The translations under genes were made by a program, and so were the position numbers. From NCBI GenBank assembly GCA_016946835.1, contig JACVTC010000043.1, forward strand, positions 1 to 64,000: a stretch of DNA of 64,000 nucleotides. The letters are read 5' to 3'. How positions within the stretch are numbered: position 1 is the stretch's first letter; every line of letters starts with the position of its first letter. The DNA is from Neocallimastix lanati (nom. inval.). Lineage: Eukaryota > Neocallimastigomycota > Neocallimastigomycetes > Neocallimastigales > Neocallimastigaceae. Positions 33,596-45,775 of this stretch are shown one piece after another. The notes below the pieces were generated by a model. It did not search any database and was not told the origin of the DNA. It worked only from the letters and a program-made list of their open reading frames with translations.

Positions 33596-36522
33596 ATAAA
33601 ACTTTACCAATTAATATTACTATATATTATTTTCACTTTAAATATATTTTTTAATTTTCATTTTTACTATTTATACATATCTTAACTTATTTTATTCATT
33701 TTGAAAATTAAAATATTTTAAATATACTTTATAATAATCTTAATAAAAATATAAAATACATTAATTTTATTATTTTATCAAAACTTTCTTATAATAAAAT
33801 AAAATATAGCAATAATAATAGATATTTTTATTTACAAATAAAAACATATTATTAACTTTTTTATTTTGATATATTTAAATAATATATCTGATTATTTTAA
33901 TATTATTAGATTTTTATCTCTACAACAACTATTTTTTAGGTCATTTAAATTATTTAATATAATTATTGATCATCAATATTTTATAGAAATTGATAATTTT
34001 TATTTTGATTTTCAATATTGCAATTAATATTATTATTATCTTTTTAATTATTATTTATTAATCTTTAATATAACCATTTGACAATAATAATTAATAAATG
34101 ATAATAACAATAATAATAAAATTGAATAAATTTAGTATGTTATGTATAATTTTTTTTTTTTTTTTATATTATTAGTTTTTTCTATTTAATATTATTATAA
34201 TTACTCATTATTATTTAATAATTTTATAATATATATATTATTTTATATATTATAGAATTATCATTCAATTTTTTTTTTATTAAATTAATAATAAAATGAA
34301 TTTAATTATTAGCTAATTTATAATGTCTTCTATTTTACTATTTTTTATTGTTTTTAAAAACGAAGTTCAGATTTTCAAAATTTTCATTTTTTTTTTAATT
34401 TCATTTAATAATATTATGTAAATTTTCTTTTTTATTTGAATTACTCCTCAAATAAATACTAAGTATTTTAATTTAAGCCTTAAAATTTTCAAAATAATTT
34501 TAAAAAATGAAATACTTGAAATATTCTTTTGATACAATATTAATAAAATGTAAAAGATATTTATTTTCTATTTCATAAAATTGCTTAAATTTAATATACA
34601 TTCTATTTTATTAAATTAAAAAGGAAAACTTTTTTTTTATTTTTAATAAAAATAAAAAACGTTTTCCTTTTTTTTAATAAAATAAAGTGTATATTCAAAT
34701 TAAATAAATTAAATGGTTTTATTAAAACATCATTAATATATAAATAAGTTTTTTTTTTTATTTAATGTTGTTTGTTGTCGCTCATTTACAAATAACAAAT
34801 CAGATCTTTCTATTATCTATAAGATAACATGACTTTTAAAAATCATTTTAATTATTTATTAAAGAACCTAATAGAGTAAACAAATAACAATATCATAAAG
34901 TTATTTCTTCATAATAATAATAAAAATTTTTAATTTAATCATATATTGATATTATAAATATTAATTTAAGTAATTATAAATATTATTTGATAAATTTTAT
35001 TATTTAATTATATCTTTTAAATCTATATTCATTCATTAATTACTATTGCTACATAATAAATGATTTTACATATTTATTTAACTAATTATAATAAAAAAAT
35101 AATAATTATAGACACAAAATTATTATTTTAATTTTATTTTATTTTATTTTATTATTATTATTTCAAAGACATTTTATTTTTCAATTATTTGATTTATATT
35201 ATTATTATTATTATTATTTTAATGTATATAATATATATTATATTATTTCTTTTTACTTTTTATTATTTCAATATTAACTTTTAATTGTTTCAATTAAAAA
35301 TTATTAGAAGAATATAATATATATATTTAAATTTTAGATAACTAAAATAAATTTTTTAATATAACATTACTAAAAAATTACTAAAAGTAATAATTCATTC
35401 ATTATTTTATTAAAATAAATGGATTTCGGATCCGATTTCTTTTTTTTTTCAATAATAGCTTAATCTATAACTATGCGGACTAATGATCCGTTTTTTTATT
35501 TTAAGAAAAATGCCCCTTCAATTTTATTATTAACGAATAATAAAAATAAAAAAAAAATATTAAATCATTATCAATCGAGGGATGTTTTTTTTTTTTTTTT
35601 TTTGTATGAAACATATAAATAATTAAAATAAATTAAATATTTTTACTAAAATATACATAACATGATATGTATTTTTTTTAATATTTTAATAATTAAAAAA
35701 TAAATACTTTTTATTAATTTTAATTTTAATATGATTTCTCTTTTTTTTTTTTTTTAATTATTTATAAATTATTTTTAATTATTTCAAAACTTTGTCAATA
35801 TAATAAAGTAAACAAATAATAATGAAATTAATGATATAAACATTAATAAAAAAAAAATAATAATAATAAATTTTTTAATTTAAATTATTTTTATTATTAA
35901 TATAATTTAAAGTTACCATTATATAATAATTAATTTATTTTTTAATCATGCTATTCAAAGTCAATATTAATAATGATAATTAATAAATAATTAAAAAATA
36001 TTATCAAAATATTTGTGTTACCTATAATTTTTTTTAATAATTTATAGGTTGCACGACATTTATATATATTTGTTACATTTTTATTTATTTATTTATTTAT
36101 TTACTTAAACAATTAATCACACATTGTTTATATATATAATTTTTATTTATATTAATTTATTTGAATAAAAAAATTTTTTTTAATAATATTAATATTTATT
36201 TAAATTGTAAATATTTTTAGATTAAAAACAAAAAAAACAAAAAAAAAAAAAAAAATGAATATAGAAATGTATCAATGAATTTGTATATATTAATTTATAA
36301 ATAAATGAATCATAATATATTATACAATTCTAAAATAAATATGTATTATACAATAATAGAAAAAATATAATTAATCTAATATTTTTTAAATAATATTAAT
36401 GAAATAATTTTTTTTACATATGATCTATCGACAATGAAATAATAGAAAAGAATAAAAAATAATAAAAATTAAAAATATGTAATAATATATTATGTTATAA
36501 TATACTATTTTAATATTTAATT
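33100..36522. other. AT-rich spacer, no gene seen
   Basis: Poly-A/T runs. A slightly GC-richer patch at 35420-35600 holds the palindrome CGGATCCG, without coding potential I can recognise. Confidence 0.6.
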
Positions 36523-36940
36523 TCAATAATATATAATATTTTGAAATTGATTATTATCATTACTAACTATATATTGTGGTTGAAAAGCAGGTACATAACA
36601 AACTTCATTGGCTGTTGTTGTATTAGTTGTAGTTAATTGAATACTATTTTTAAGAAGGTCATTTGAGAATGGAATAGAATGTGAAATATTAGTAGGATTG
36701 GGTGATGGAATTTGATTAATAAAATATGAATAGTCAATATTTTGATTATTATTATTATTATTGATATTACTATCATTATGATTATTATTATTATAATTAT
36801 TATTTTTGCTAATACCAATATTAATCGGTATTGTAGAGGTTGTAATAATAGCACTTTCATTAGTAGGAATAGGAGAAGGAACAGGAGAAGGAAGTGGAGG
36901 TAAATATGTAATAGTAGTTTTTATAACTTGACTACTATAA

Positions 36941-36975
<35 letters not shown>

Positions 36976-37478
36976 ATTATTTTTATTATTTTTATTGTTG
37001 CTTTTATTATTATTATTTATAATACTTTGGTATACAGCTTCTGATATACCATAATCAATGGTTTTATTATTTAAGGAAGCTTTATTTTTTGAAGAAGTAT
37101 TAATTTTATTATTAGTACTGCTATTATTTGTTTTTGAATTTATTTGTTTGGATTTAATTCTTCTGGAATAATTAACTAATGTTTGTTCAATTTTATCATT
37201 AAATTTTTTATCAATGTGACAAATATGAAAATATTTTTTATCATTATAAAGTTCTTTCCATACTTTGGAAATCATGGAACTATTAATGTTATCTGGTGTA
37301 TTTCTATATCTTTTTACAATGGTTCCCCATAAAAGTTTAATTTGCTGAGGTGTTTCAGTAACTGAATTTAAAGATCTACATAAACGTTCATAATCTTTAT
37401 TATAATTATATATATATATATTAGTAACAAAATAATGAATATAATATAAATTAATTTAATACATAATAATTTTTTGTT

Positions 37479-37518
<40 letters not shown>

Positions 37519-38200
37519 ATACTTGGTAAAATATCAAATTCTTTAAGTTGATCTAAAACCTTTGCTGAAATTAAATAACGATAGGCTTCTATTTTATTAT
37601 TTTTAAATATTTAAAATATAATATTAAAAAAATGATATGTTATTTATTGATTGCATTTATATCATTAAACTTTTATTATATATATTAATGATTAAAATAA
37701 ATAATACTTACGAGCTCTATTGATAAAATTATAATTAATTGAATATTTAGATAATAATTAAAAAAGAAAAAAAGAAATTATAAAATTATTAATATATAAT
37801 AAAAATTATATATTTATATATTTATGTATTTATATATATATAGAGTAAATAAATAATATATTTTCTTTTTTTATTTTTTTATTCTTTCTTATTTCATTTA
37901 ATTTTAAATAAATATTTACTTTGAAATATTCCATTTTGATTTAACATAATCAGTAAAAGAGTAGCCTTGTTTTTTATAGTCTTTTTTAGTTATGTCATAT
38001 TGAATGCTTTTAACTTGAATTAAAAATTGTTTTTGCTTTTCAATATAATTATAAATACTATTTCGTTAATGAAAAATTATAAAATATTAAAAGTTAATTA
38101 ATATTTAAATAATTCTGAGTAATATATTTGCATAAATTAGAGAATATTATTTTTAATATTACTTGTTATATGTAATAATTTTATCCATTTCTGTATTCAT
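36523..38200 (-). CDS. Paralog 3 of the three-gene family
   Basis: Proposed exons: 38200-38163, 38057-37920, 37716-37712 (5 nt, AGCTC), 37588-37523, 37394-36523; total 372 residues, stop TGA. A TAA directly before the first ATG fixes the longest start (MNTEMDK). The conserved block reads NYIEKQKQF, KKDYKKQGYSFTDYVKSKW, then NIS-KAQAYRYLISAKVLDQL, NYERLCRSLNSVTETPQQ, SSMISKVWKELYNDKKY and YSRRIKSKQ. The tail is Asn-rich with a Pro-rich patch (PPLPSPVPSPIPT) and ends EVCYVPAFQPQYIV..NIIYY. Same strand, same intron positions and about 4-8 kb spacing as its two neighbours show tandem duplication. Function unknown. Confidence 0.82.
37712..37716 (-). other. 5-nt micro-exon of paralog 3
   Basis: AGCTC between AG and GTAAGT, same phase and position as in the two paralogs. 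Confidence 0.8.
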
Positions 38201-38492
38201 TTAATAAAGTTATATTATAAAAAGTAAAATTAAAAAATAAGCAAAAAAAAACAGAGAAAAAAATCCTAATATTTATATAATATTTTATTTAATAATAACA
38301 GATAAAAATATGATTAACATCTTTTTTTTTTTTTTTATTTAATTTGATATTTAATTTTTTTTTATAAATAATTTATTTCTATGTCATACAATAAAATTAT
38401 AATTATTTAAATTAATTAAAAGTGTCTATTTGATAAATAAAAACAATACTAATATTATTTTTTTATTTTTTTTATTAATTATTAAAATTGGA

Positions 38493-38554
<62 letters not shown>

Positions 38555-41470
38555 AATTAAAAATTTATTTCATATAAATATTTATTTATATTATTTATTA
38601 AAAAGTTAAATTTTTAAGGATAGGCACAATTCATATATTCACAACATTATGGCTTTAATCATAATATTATATATAAAATAAAATTATTTAAAAAAAAAAA
38701 AAAAATTTATTTTGGATTATCTGATTAACATATTAGATTTTTTTTTTTTTTAGTCATAATAATTTTAATTTATTAAATTAACTCATAAATATTTTATGAA
38801 TTTTTTTAAGGATTACAAATCCAAACTTTGTAAAAAAAAAAAAAAAAAAAAGGATTTAACTTTGCCGTTTTTTTGTACTAGTTATAACTTTTAATAGATG
38901 TTGATGATATTATTAGGTTTAATAATTTTAATATATATTTTAATTAATAATATTAATGTTAACAATGGTGTACATTGAATAAAACAAAATATATTATTTT
39001 TATGAAATAAAAAAAAAATAATTTAAAATAAAATAATAAATAAATAAATAACAATAATAAATAAATAAATAAATAACAATAATAAATAAATAAATAATTA
39101 AAATTAATAAAATAATAACAGTGTTAATTATTAATATATAACAATAATTAAAATTATTAAAAAATGAAATTATTTATATATATACAACTATATATATTAC
39201 ATTTGAATACATAAAATATATATATTCATAAAAAAAAAAAAAGAAATATTTATACTAGGCATTTTTAAAGATATGTTTTATTAATTTATTGTTATTCAAT
39301 AAAAAAAAAAAAACTTACTAAATTATTATTTTTTTCATTATTATTATTATTATAATTATTATTAAACTCACTTTAATATATTTTCATTATTACCATTTAA
39401 TGATTTTTATTTTCCTTAAAAAAAAAAAAAAACAATATATACATGTATAATATTACTTTTTTCTTAAATTTTTTTTATTCATATAAAATTATATTTTAGA
39501 TATTTAATTTGAATATATTATAGTTTAACAATATAAATTAAAAATACTTACATAAATATTTTTAAAATAATATTAAAAAAATGAAAAAGATAATATTTTA
39601 TTAATTTTTTTTTTATAAAATTAAGAGACAATTAAAAATAAATTAAATGTCATTATGATTAATTGAATTATAAAGCATAATTGATACGATTTTTAATTTA
39701 ATCATAACTTATAATAAAATAATTAAATAATGATAAACAATTATTTAATTATATTATTATTATCTGTTAAATTATATTGTTTAAACATTAAATTATTCAT
39801 ATTATTATAAACATAGATTTATTGATAATATATATTTAATTATTAAATTAATAATACTTTTTTTTTTTTATTATTATTTTAAAATATAGTTCAATTTTTT
39901 AATTTTAATTATTGATAACAATATTATTATTATTATAATTATTATTATAATTATTATTATAATTATTATAATTATTATTTTAATTATTATTATAATATTA
40001 TTATTATTATTATAATAATATTTATTATATAATATTAAATATTTATATTTTAATTTGTTAATTTTAAAAACGAATTTGAAATAATTTAATATGTTGTATT
40101 TAAATATTTTTTTAGAAAATTATGAAATTTACTTTTAAAAAATATATATATAAAAAAAAAGAAGGATAAGAAATATCAATTTAATTTTTATTTTATGAAA
40201 ATATTATTTTTATGTAATATAGCAAATTATATATGTATATTTCATATCAAAGAGAAGTAACAATTAAATCTTTCTAATAAAAAAAATATATATAACATGA
40301 TTTATGTTTTTTTTTTTCTCCTAAACAAATAACAAATAAAAAATTTTCATATTTAATATTAATATGATATTAATATGATATTTTTTTTTAATAAAAAATA
40401 TTTCAAAGAATCTTAAAAAAATTGATTATTTAGTTAATTGAAACAAATGAAACAATAATATTATTTTAAATAAGTAAATAAATATATATATATATATATA
40501 AAACTTTTAATATAAACATTTTTATTATTGTTGATATTAATATGATATTATATTAAATATTTATTTACTTTTAATTCACTTTATTGTTTGCTTTAATCAA
40601 AAACAAAAAAAAAAAATATTAATTATATTGTTTGCTTTAATCAAAAACAAAAAAAAATATTAATTAAATTTTTTTTTTTTTTTTGATATCTATTATCGTT
40701 AAATAAAGAAGTTTAATAATTATTCATTTTATTTTATTATTCCAAATAATGATTTATATTATTAAATAAATGAGTAATAAGATTAATGTAATAATAAAAC
40801 ATGTATATCATATTACAAAACATTAATTACATTATATAAAACTATATCTCAAATTTATTTAAATGTATCTTAAAAGAAGTTAATAAATAAATTTAATAAA
40901 ATAGAAATAATAAAGAATAATGAATTAATAAAAAATAATGAATTAATAAAGATAAAATTGAAATTAATCATTTTTGTTAATAAAATTTCCTTTTTACATT
41001 AATTTATATTTAATTATTAAAAATTTATTTATTTTTAATATACTTATTTATGAGCTAGTAATAATAGAAAGATGTTTAAGTTCATACTAATTTTCAATGT
41101 AAAAAAAAAAAATAATGTAAAAAAAGTTTACTAAAACAATTAAAAATTTTTATAATATATCTATATATATTGAAAGAATTATATGTAAAAAGATTTAAAA
41201 TATAGAAAACAAGAATAAATGAAATATTAATAATAAATAAAATAAAATATATATAGATGACAATTATTGACTATTATAGGAATTATTTTTATTGAAAAAA
41301 TGTCTTTTTTTTTTTTTTTTTTAATAATAATTTAATTAAAAAATTTTTATCCAAAGAATAATTTTTTTTCTTATTTTTGATATTATTTATTTAATTATTT
41401 GAAAATAGATAAAGTAGTAAAGACATGTGATAATTTTTTATAAAAAGTATAAGCTCTTTCTTTCTTTTCT
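38201..41470. other. AT-rich spacer, no gene seen
   Basis: It contains an AAT run at 38495-38553, poly-A/T runs, and at 40575-40670 a roughly 45-bp direct repeat containing TTGTTTGCTTTAATCAAAAA. Confidence 0.6.
38495..38553. repeat. AAT microsatellite
   Basis: About 19 uninterrupted AAT copies. Confidence 0.9.
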
Positions 41471-41796
41471 TGTTAAAAATAAAGTTTAATATTTTAATTA
41501 AGTCTTGTATAATTAAGATTTACTTATTTATTAAATTAAATATGTTTTTCATTATTTTGTATAATGTAAAATATTATGAGGCGTATTAATGATGTACATC
41601 ATATATTTACAATTATAACTAATATAGTTAAATTAAATTTTATTAATGTATATACATTTAAGGATTATGATAATTAATCCTATAATATAAAATATTACTA
41701 AAAATATATAGTTATTAAAATAATAATAAAAATAATAAAAAAATAAATAAAGTGATCACATATCAAAAACTAAAATTTAATAACATAATATTCAAA
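41471..41796 (+). repeat. 5' LTR of copia element B
   Basis: Starts TGTTAAAAATAAAG. Comparison of the two copies places the right end at TTCAAA, immediately before the PBS. This end is AAA rather than the usual CA. Confidence 0.92.
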
Positions 41797-41810
41797 GATT
41801 AAGAGTCTCA
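41797..41810 (+). promoter_or_regulatory. Primer-binding site of element B, tRNA-Lys(CUU) anticodon-loop type
   Basis: GATTAAGAGTCTCA is identical to the first 14 bases of the element A site. Its complement contains GACTCTTAATC, the anticodon stem-loop of tRNA-Lys(CUU). Confidence 0.7.
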
Positions 41811-41945
41811 AATTAGCTCCAGCATATAAAAGCTAGTTTATAAATCTCAAAAATAAATTACATTATAATAAAACAAAAAGAAATTGAAATTTCGAAATCT
41901 CAAAATTCAATTTAATTAAATCTTAATTTTTAAAATTCTAAAACA

Positions 41946-42995
41946 ATGGAAGATAAAGCGTTCAACATTTTAAGTAATAAAAAACTTACCGTGGAAACCT
42001 ATCCACTTTGGGCTTCAGATATGGATCTAATATTAACTGCTAATGAATTAGATCAATATATCTACGAAGATAATATGAAGAAAATTGCCAACAACGCTGA
42101 AAATTTCGAATCCTTAAAGGGTATGAAAATTAGAGGAACTGATACTTATTACCATAAATCAGTCACAACGAAAATGATAGTTGGTGACAGCAGAGCAAAA
42201 AGATATATTAGTATGAATTTAGAAAACGAAATTAAATTAAGTATAGATTTCAAGAATAGTTCCGCATACGACATATGGAAATTGCTAAAGAAAACTTTTA
42301 CCAAAGGTAATGAAGAAATGAAGTTACAATTAAACGAAAAGCTGGAGAACATGACTTACGATAAATCCACAGACATAGGAATTTTTATAGCCAACATGGA
42401 AATTACCTTCGACAAATTAAAGAAACTTGGGGAAAATGTGAACGATGAAAGAAAATTCAATTATTTATATAATGCTATCCCATCCGATATTGCCCAATTA
42501 ACAAATTTACTTGGTTTTCAGAATGATTGGAATGGATGTTGTAATATGCTAAAAACATCAATTCCAAGAATAAAATTTTTGAATACTTTAAAAATTAAAC
42601 AAGAAAAGGCTAAGGTATTCAATAATGAAGTAAGAATTAATGAAAGTAACAGTAGAAATAAACAAAATAGAAAGCGCAGTAAAAGAAATATCAGATGTCA
42701 TAATTGTGGCGGATTTGGTCATATATCACGTGAGTGTCTCAAAAATGGAAGAATACACGGAGGTGTGGTGTACGATAAATACGGTAAAGCACATTATAAA
42801 GAAAAAAAGATAAAACATCAAAAACATGCCGATAATGTAGAAATAAATGACCAAGAAGAAGAATCAGATAGATATGTTGATATTTACAGTAATGCATTAA
42901 ATATGGATTATAATGATGAAAGGGAAGAAAGTCAATCTAACTGTGTTACAACAGAAAACACAGAGAATAAAAACAATATTAAAAATTTTCATTAA
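41946..42995 (+). CDS. Copia element B Gag
   Basis: 349 residues. It is a copia-type Gag: the N-terminal region (NKKLTVETYPLWASDM, then DIWKLLKKTF, LENMTYDKSTDIG and FNYLYNAIPSD) has the UBN2/DUF4219-like helical capsid pattern. A basic stretch near 42650-42700 leads to a CCHC zinc knuckle CHNCGGFGHISREC that binds RNA. The acidic C-terminal tail ends NNIKNFH. The last codons contain A AAT TTT, a -1 slippery heptamer from which ribosomes could enter the protease-integrase frame, giving a Gag-Pol fusion. Element A solves the same problem by fusing Gag and Pol in one frame. Confidence 0.93.
   Translation: MEDKAFNILSNKKLTVETYPLWASDMDLILTANELDQYIYEDNMKKIANNAENFESLKGMKIRGTDTYYHKSVTTKMIVGDSRAKRYISMNLENEIKLSIDFKNSSAYDIWKLLKKTFTKGNEEMKLQLNEKLENMTYDKSTDIGIFIANMEITFDKLKKLGENVNDERKFNYLYNAIPSDIAQLTNLLGFQNDWNGCCNMLKTSIPRIKFLNTLKIKQEKAKVFNNEVRINESNSRNKQNRKRSKRNIRCHNCGGFGHISRECLKNGRIHGGVVYDKYGKAHYKEKKIKHQKHADNVEINDQEEESDRYVDIYSNALNMDYNDEREESQSNCVTTENTENKNNIKNFH
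42983..42989 (+). promoter_or_regulatory. Candidate -1 ribosomal frameshift heptamer (A AAT TTT)
   Basis: The Gag frame reads AAA AAT TTT CAT TAA. The heptamer fits X XXY YYZ. A -1 slip puts the ribosome on TCA TTA AAG CAA, which is open into the protease. It lies only two codons before the Gag stop. I could not confirm a downstream pseudoknot by eye. Confidence 0.6.
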
Positions 42996-44524
42996 AGCAA
43001 GATACTAGGCAGAGCTTAAGTTATTATACTGCCAAGTATGACAAAAATAATAATAACAAAATTAATAAAACAAACAAAAATAACAACAACATTATCTTAT
43101 GGACATTGGACTCTGGGGCGTCATATCACATGACCCATGATAAAAACATTTTAACAAATACACGTGATTTCTGTATCAATATACATTTTGCTAATGGAGG
43201 AATGGTAAAATCAAAATACATTGGTAATTATGTTGGTTTAATTAATAATCACAAAATTATTTTAAACGATGTCATTTATGTACCATCATTTAAAAGAAGT
43301 CTAATTTCCATAGATCATTTAAGCAAGGATAATTATAAAACTGTATTTTGTAAAAATAAGTACAACGATAAAAACTGCGCTATTTTATATAACAATAATG
43401 GCAAAAGAATCTATACATCTTTCTCAAATAAATCTAAAGTTTACAAAATACTAACAAGCAAAAATAATATAAGTAATAGCTCAAATAACATTATATGTTA
43501 TAGTTTACAAGATGCCTTAAACGATTCTGATATGAATCTCTGGCATAGAAGAATGGGTCATTTTAATATTGACTCTATCAAAGATAATTTAAATAAAATA
43601 AATATAAAGCATAAGTGTAAAATTTGTTCTTGTTCGAAATTAAAGAATCTCCCTTACAAACCATCTACTAATCATATGACAAAACCATTTGAACTTATTC
43701 ACATGGATTTGGTATTTGTTCCCGACTATTCTATTTACGGGAATAAGTATTTTTTATCTATTCTTGATGATTATTCAAGGTACAGTTGGGTCCTTTTTAT
43801 AAAAAGAAAAAGTGAAACATTCAAAACTTTTATTATATGGTATAATCAAATTAAGAACTTATTTGATAATTGTAATATTAAATACATTAAAACTGATAAC
43901 GGCACTGAATTTTTCAATAGCAATTTCAACGAGTTTTATGAAAGAACAGGCATAATACATGAACATACTATTCCTCATAATCCACAACAAAATGGAAGAG
44001 TGGAAAGACTTCATGGAACATTAATATCTAATGGTGACGCTATGTTAAACGATGCAAAGCTAAATCATAAATTTTGGGAAGATGCTGTAACCACAGCAAA
44101 TTATATACATAACAGGTTACCCCATAAAGGTAATAATAACAAAATACCATATGAAATTCTGTACAATGATAAAGTTGATTATAATAAATTCAGAGTTTTT
44201 GGGTGTCGTGTATATTTTTTTGTTCCAAAACAATTTAGGAAGAAGTTCTGCAATACAACTCTCCCAGGTATTTTCCTTGGATATGATGAAATAAACCATA
44301 CAGCTTATAAAATATATGACATTAAAAATAACAAAATAGTTTTAGCTCGCACTGTAGAATTCCTCGAAGATGAACCCGCAAATATAAGTGCCCCTCTAAC
44401 ATCACCAGACAGTATTAATTTCACTAATTATTATGAAAATGAAGAAATAGATCATATTAACAATGATGACAATGAAAGTAATACAAATGATAATAATAGT
44501 GAATATAATGAAATTTATAATATA

Positions 44525-44575
<51 letters not shown>

Positions 44576-45775
44576 GATACCGAAATAAATAACCTAATCA
44601 ATAATCATAATTATGATCCTAATAATATGTACCATCCAAATAATAATAATTTTATTAATATGAATCATAATAATTTAATTTTACAAAATCAAAATAAAAC
44701 TATTGGACTCACTCAATATATGGACAATTCAGAAAATAATAATAATAATAATTTTTCAATTTCCAATTCTAACAACCAATTAAATAATTTACATTATAAT
44801 TCTAATGAAGGATCATTAAATTTAAATAATAATAATAAAATTAATTTAAATAATTTAATTCCTAAAAATATTAATTCTATTTATTTCCAAGAAGAAAATA
44901 ATAAAGATTTTTGTAATGGAAATAAAGAAAAATTTAATATTGATAATTTAATTGATACTAACAATAATTATAATACTAATAATAATTATAATACTAATAA
45001 TAATTATAATAATGATCCGAATAATTTAAATTTAATTAAAGACAATAATTTTAATTTAAATTATGAAAGAAAATTAAGTAATACAGGAAGAAACACAGGA
45101 ATAAATTCAGGAATAAACACAGAAATAAACAAAATAAATTTAAATAAAAATAATTTAAATATAAACGTAAGTAATAATTCAAATTATCCTGAATTAATGA
45201 ATAATGAAATAAATAACCATAATTATAATTTAGAAGAAAATAACCTACATAATTCGTTCGATAATGTAAATAACAATCCACGCGTGTATAAAGTAAGTGA
45301 TAATAATAATATAATTATTAACGATAATAATAAAATGAATAATTATTATATGAGAGGTGACTTAAATTATAATTTAAATAATGGTAATAATTCTAACGTC
45401 ATTGGAGAAAATAATTACAATATAAATAAAGAGATAAATTTATATAAATCAAATAAAATTAAAGAAATAAATTTAAATGATTTAAATAAACAAACTAATG
45501 CCAATGAGTATAATTCCAATGTGAATTATCATATACAGAATGTAAAATTTAGCAATAATTACAATAAAGAATTTAACCAAAACAATTCAGGTGGTAAGGT
45601 AAACAATGAAAATAAACAAACAAATAAACACCAAAATAAGAGTAAAAAATCAATTATCAATAATGATAATGATAATAAACAAATAACTCTTAAGAAGAAT
45701 AAAAATAAAAATAAATTAATTTCTAATAGAATAAGTAATGCTAAGAGTAAAGAGGAAACTATTCAATTTTTTTAA
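42989..45775 (+). CDS. Copia element B protease-integrase (Pol, -1 frame)
   Basis: The frame is open from the Gag overlap; there is no good ATG before the protease, so it is probably made as Gag-Pol. Protease active site: LDSGASYHM (about 43106). Pre-integrase zinc site: LWHRRMGH then CKICSC (about 43540-43630). Integrase core: first D in HMDLVFV, second D in KTDNGTEF, E in NGRVERLHG (about 43700-44020), followed by the GKKG-like C-terminal part (CNTTLPGIFLGYD). From about 44440 to the end the product is an Asn-rich linker of roughly 445 residues, including a poly-Asn run at 44525-44575. It ends IQFF at a run of seven T, with RT in the -1 frame beyond. Confidence 0.93.

Noticed and set aside
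35420-35600. Patch with CGGATCCG palindrome as a possible regulatory site
   Set aside because: A single palindrome with no partner sites, gene or repeat nearby.
43106-43108. Start of the element B Pol ORF at this position
   Set aside because: The codon is TTG and lies inside the protease active site; the frame is open upstream to the Gag overlap.
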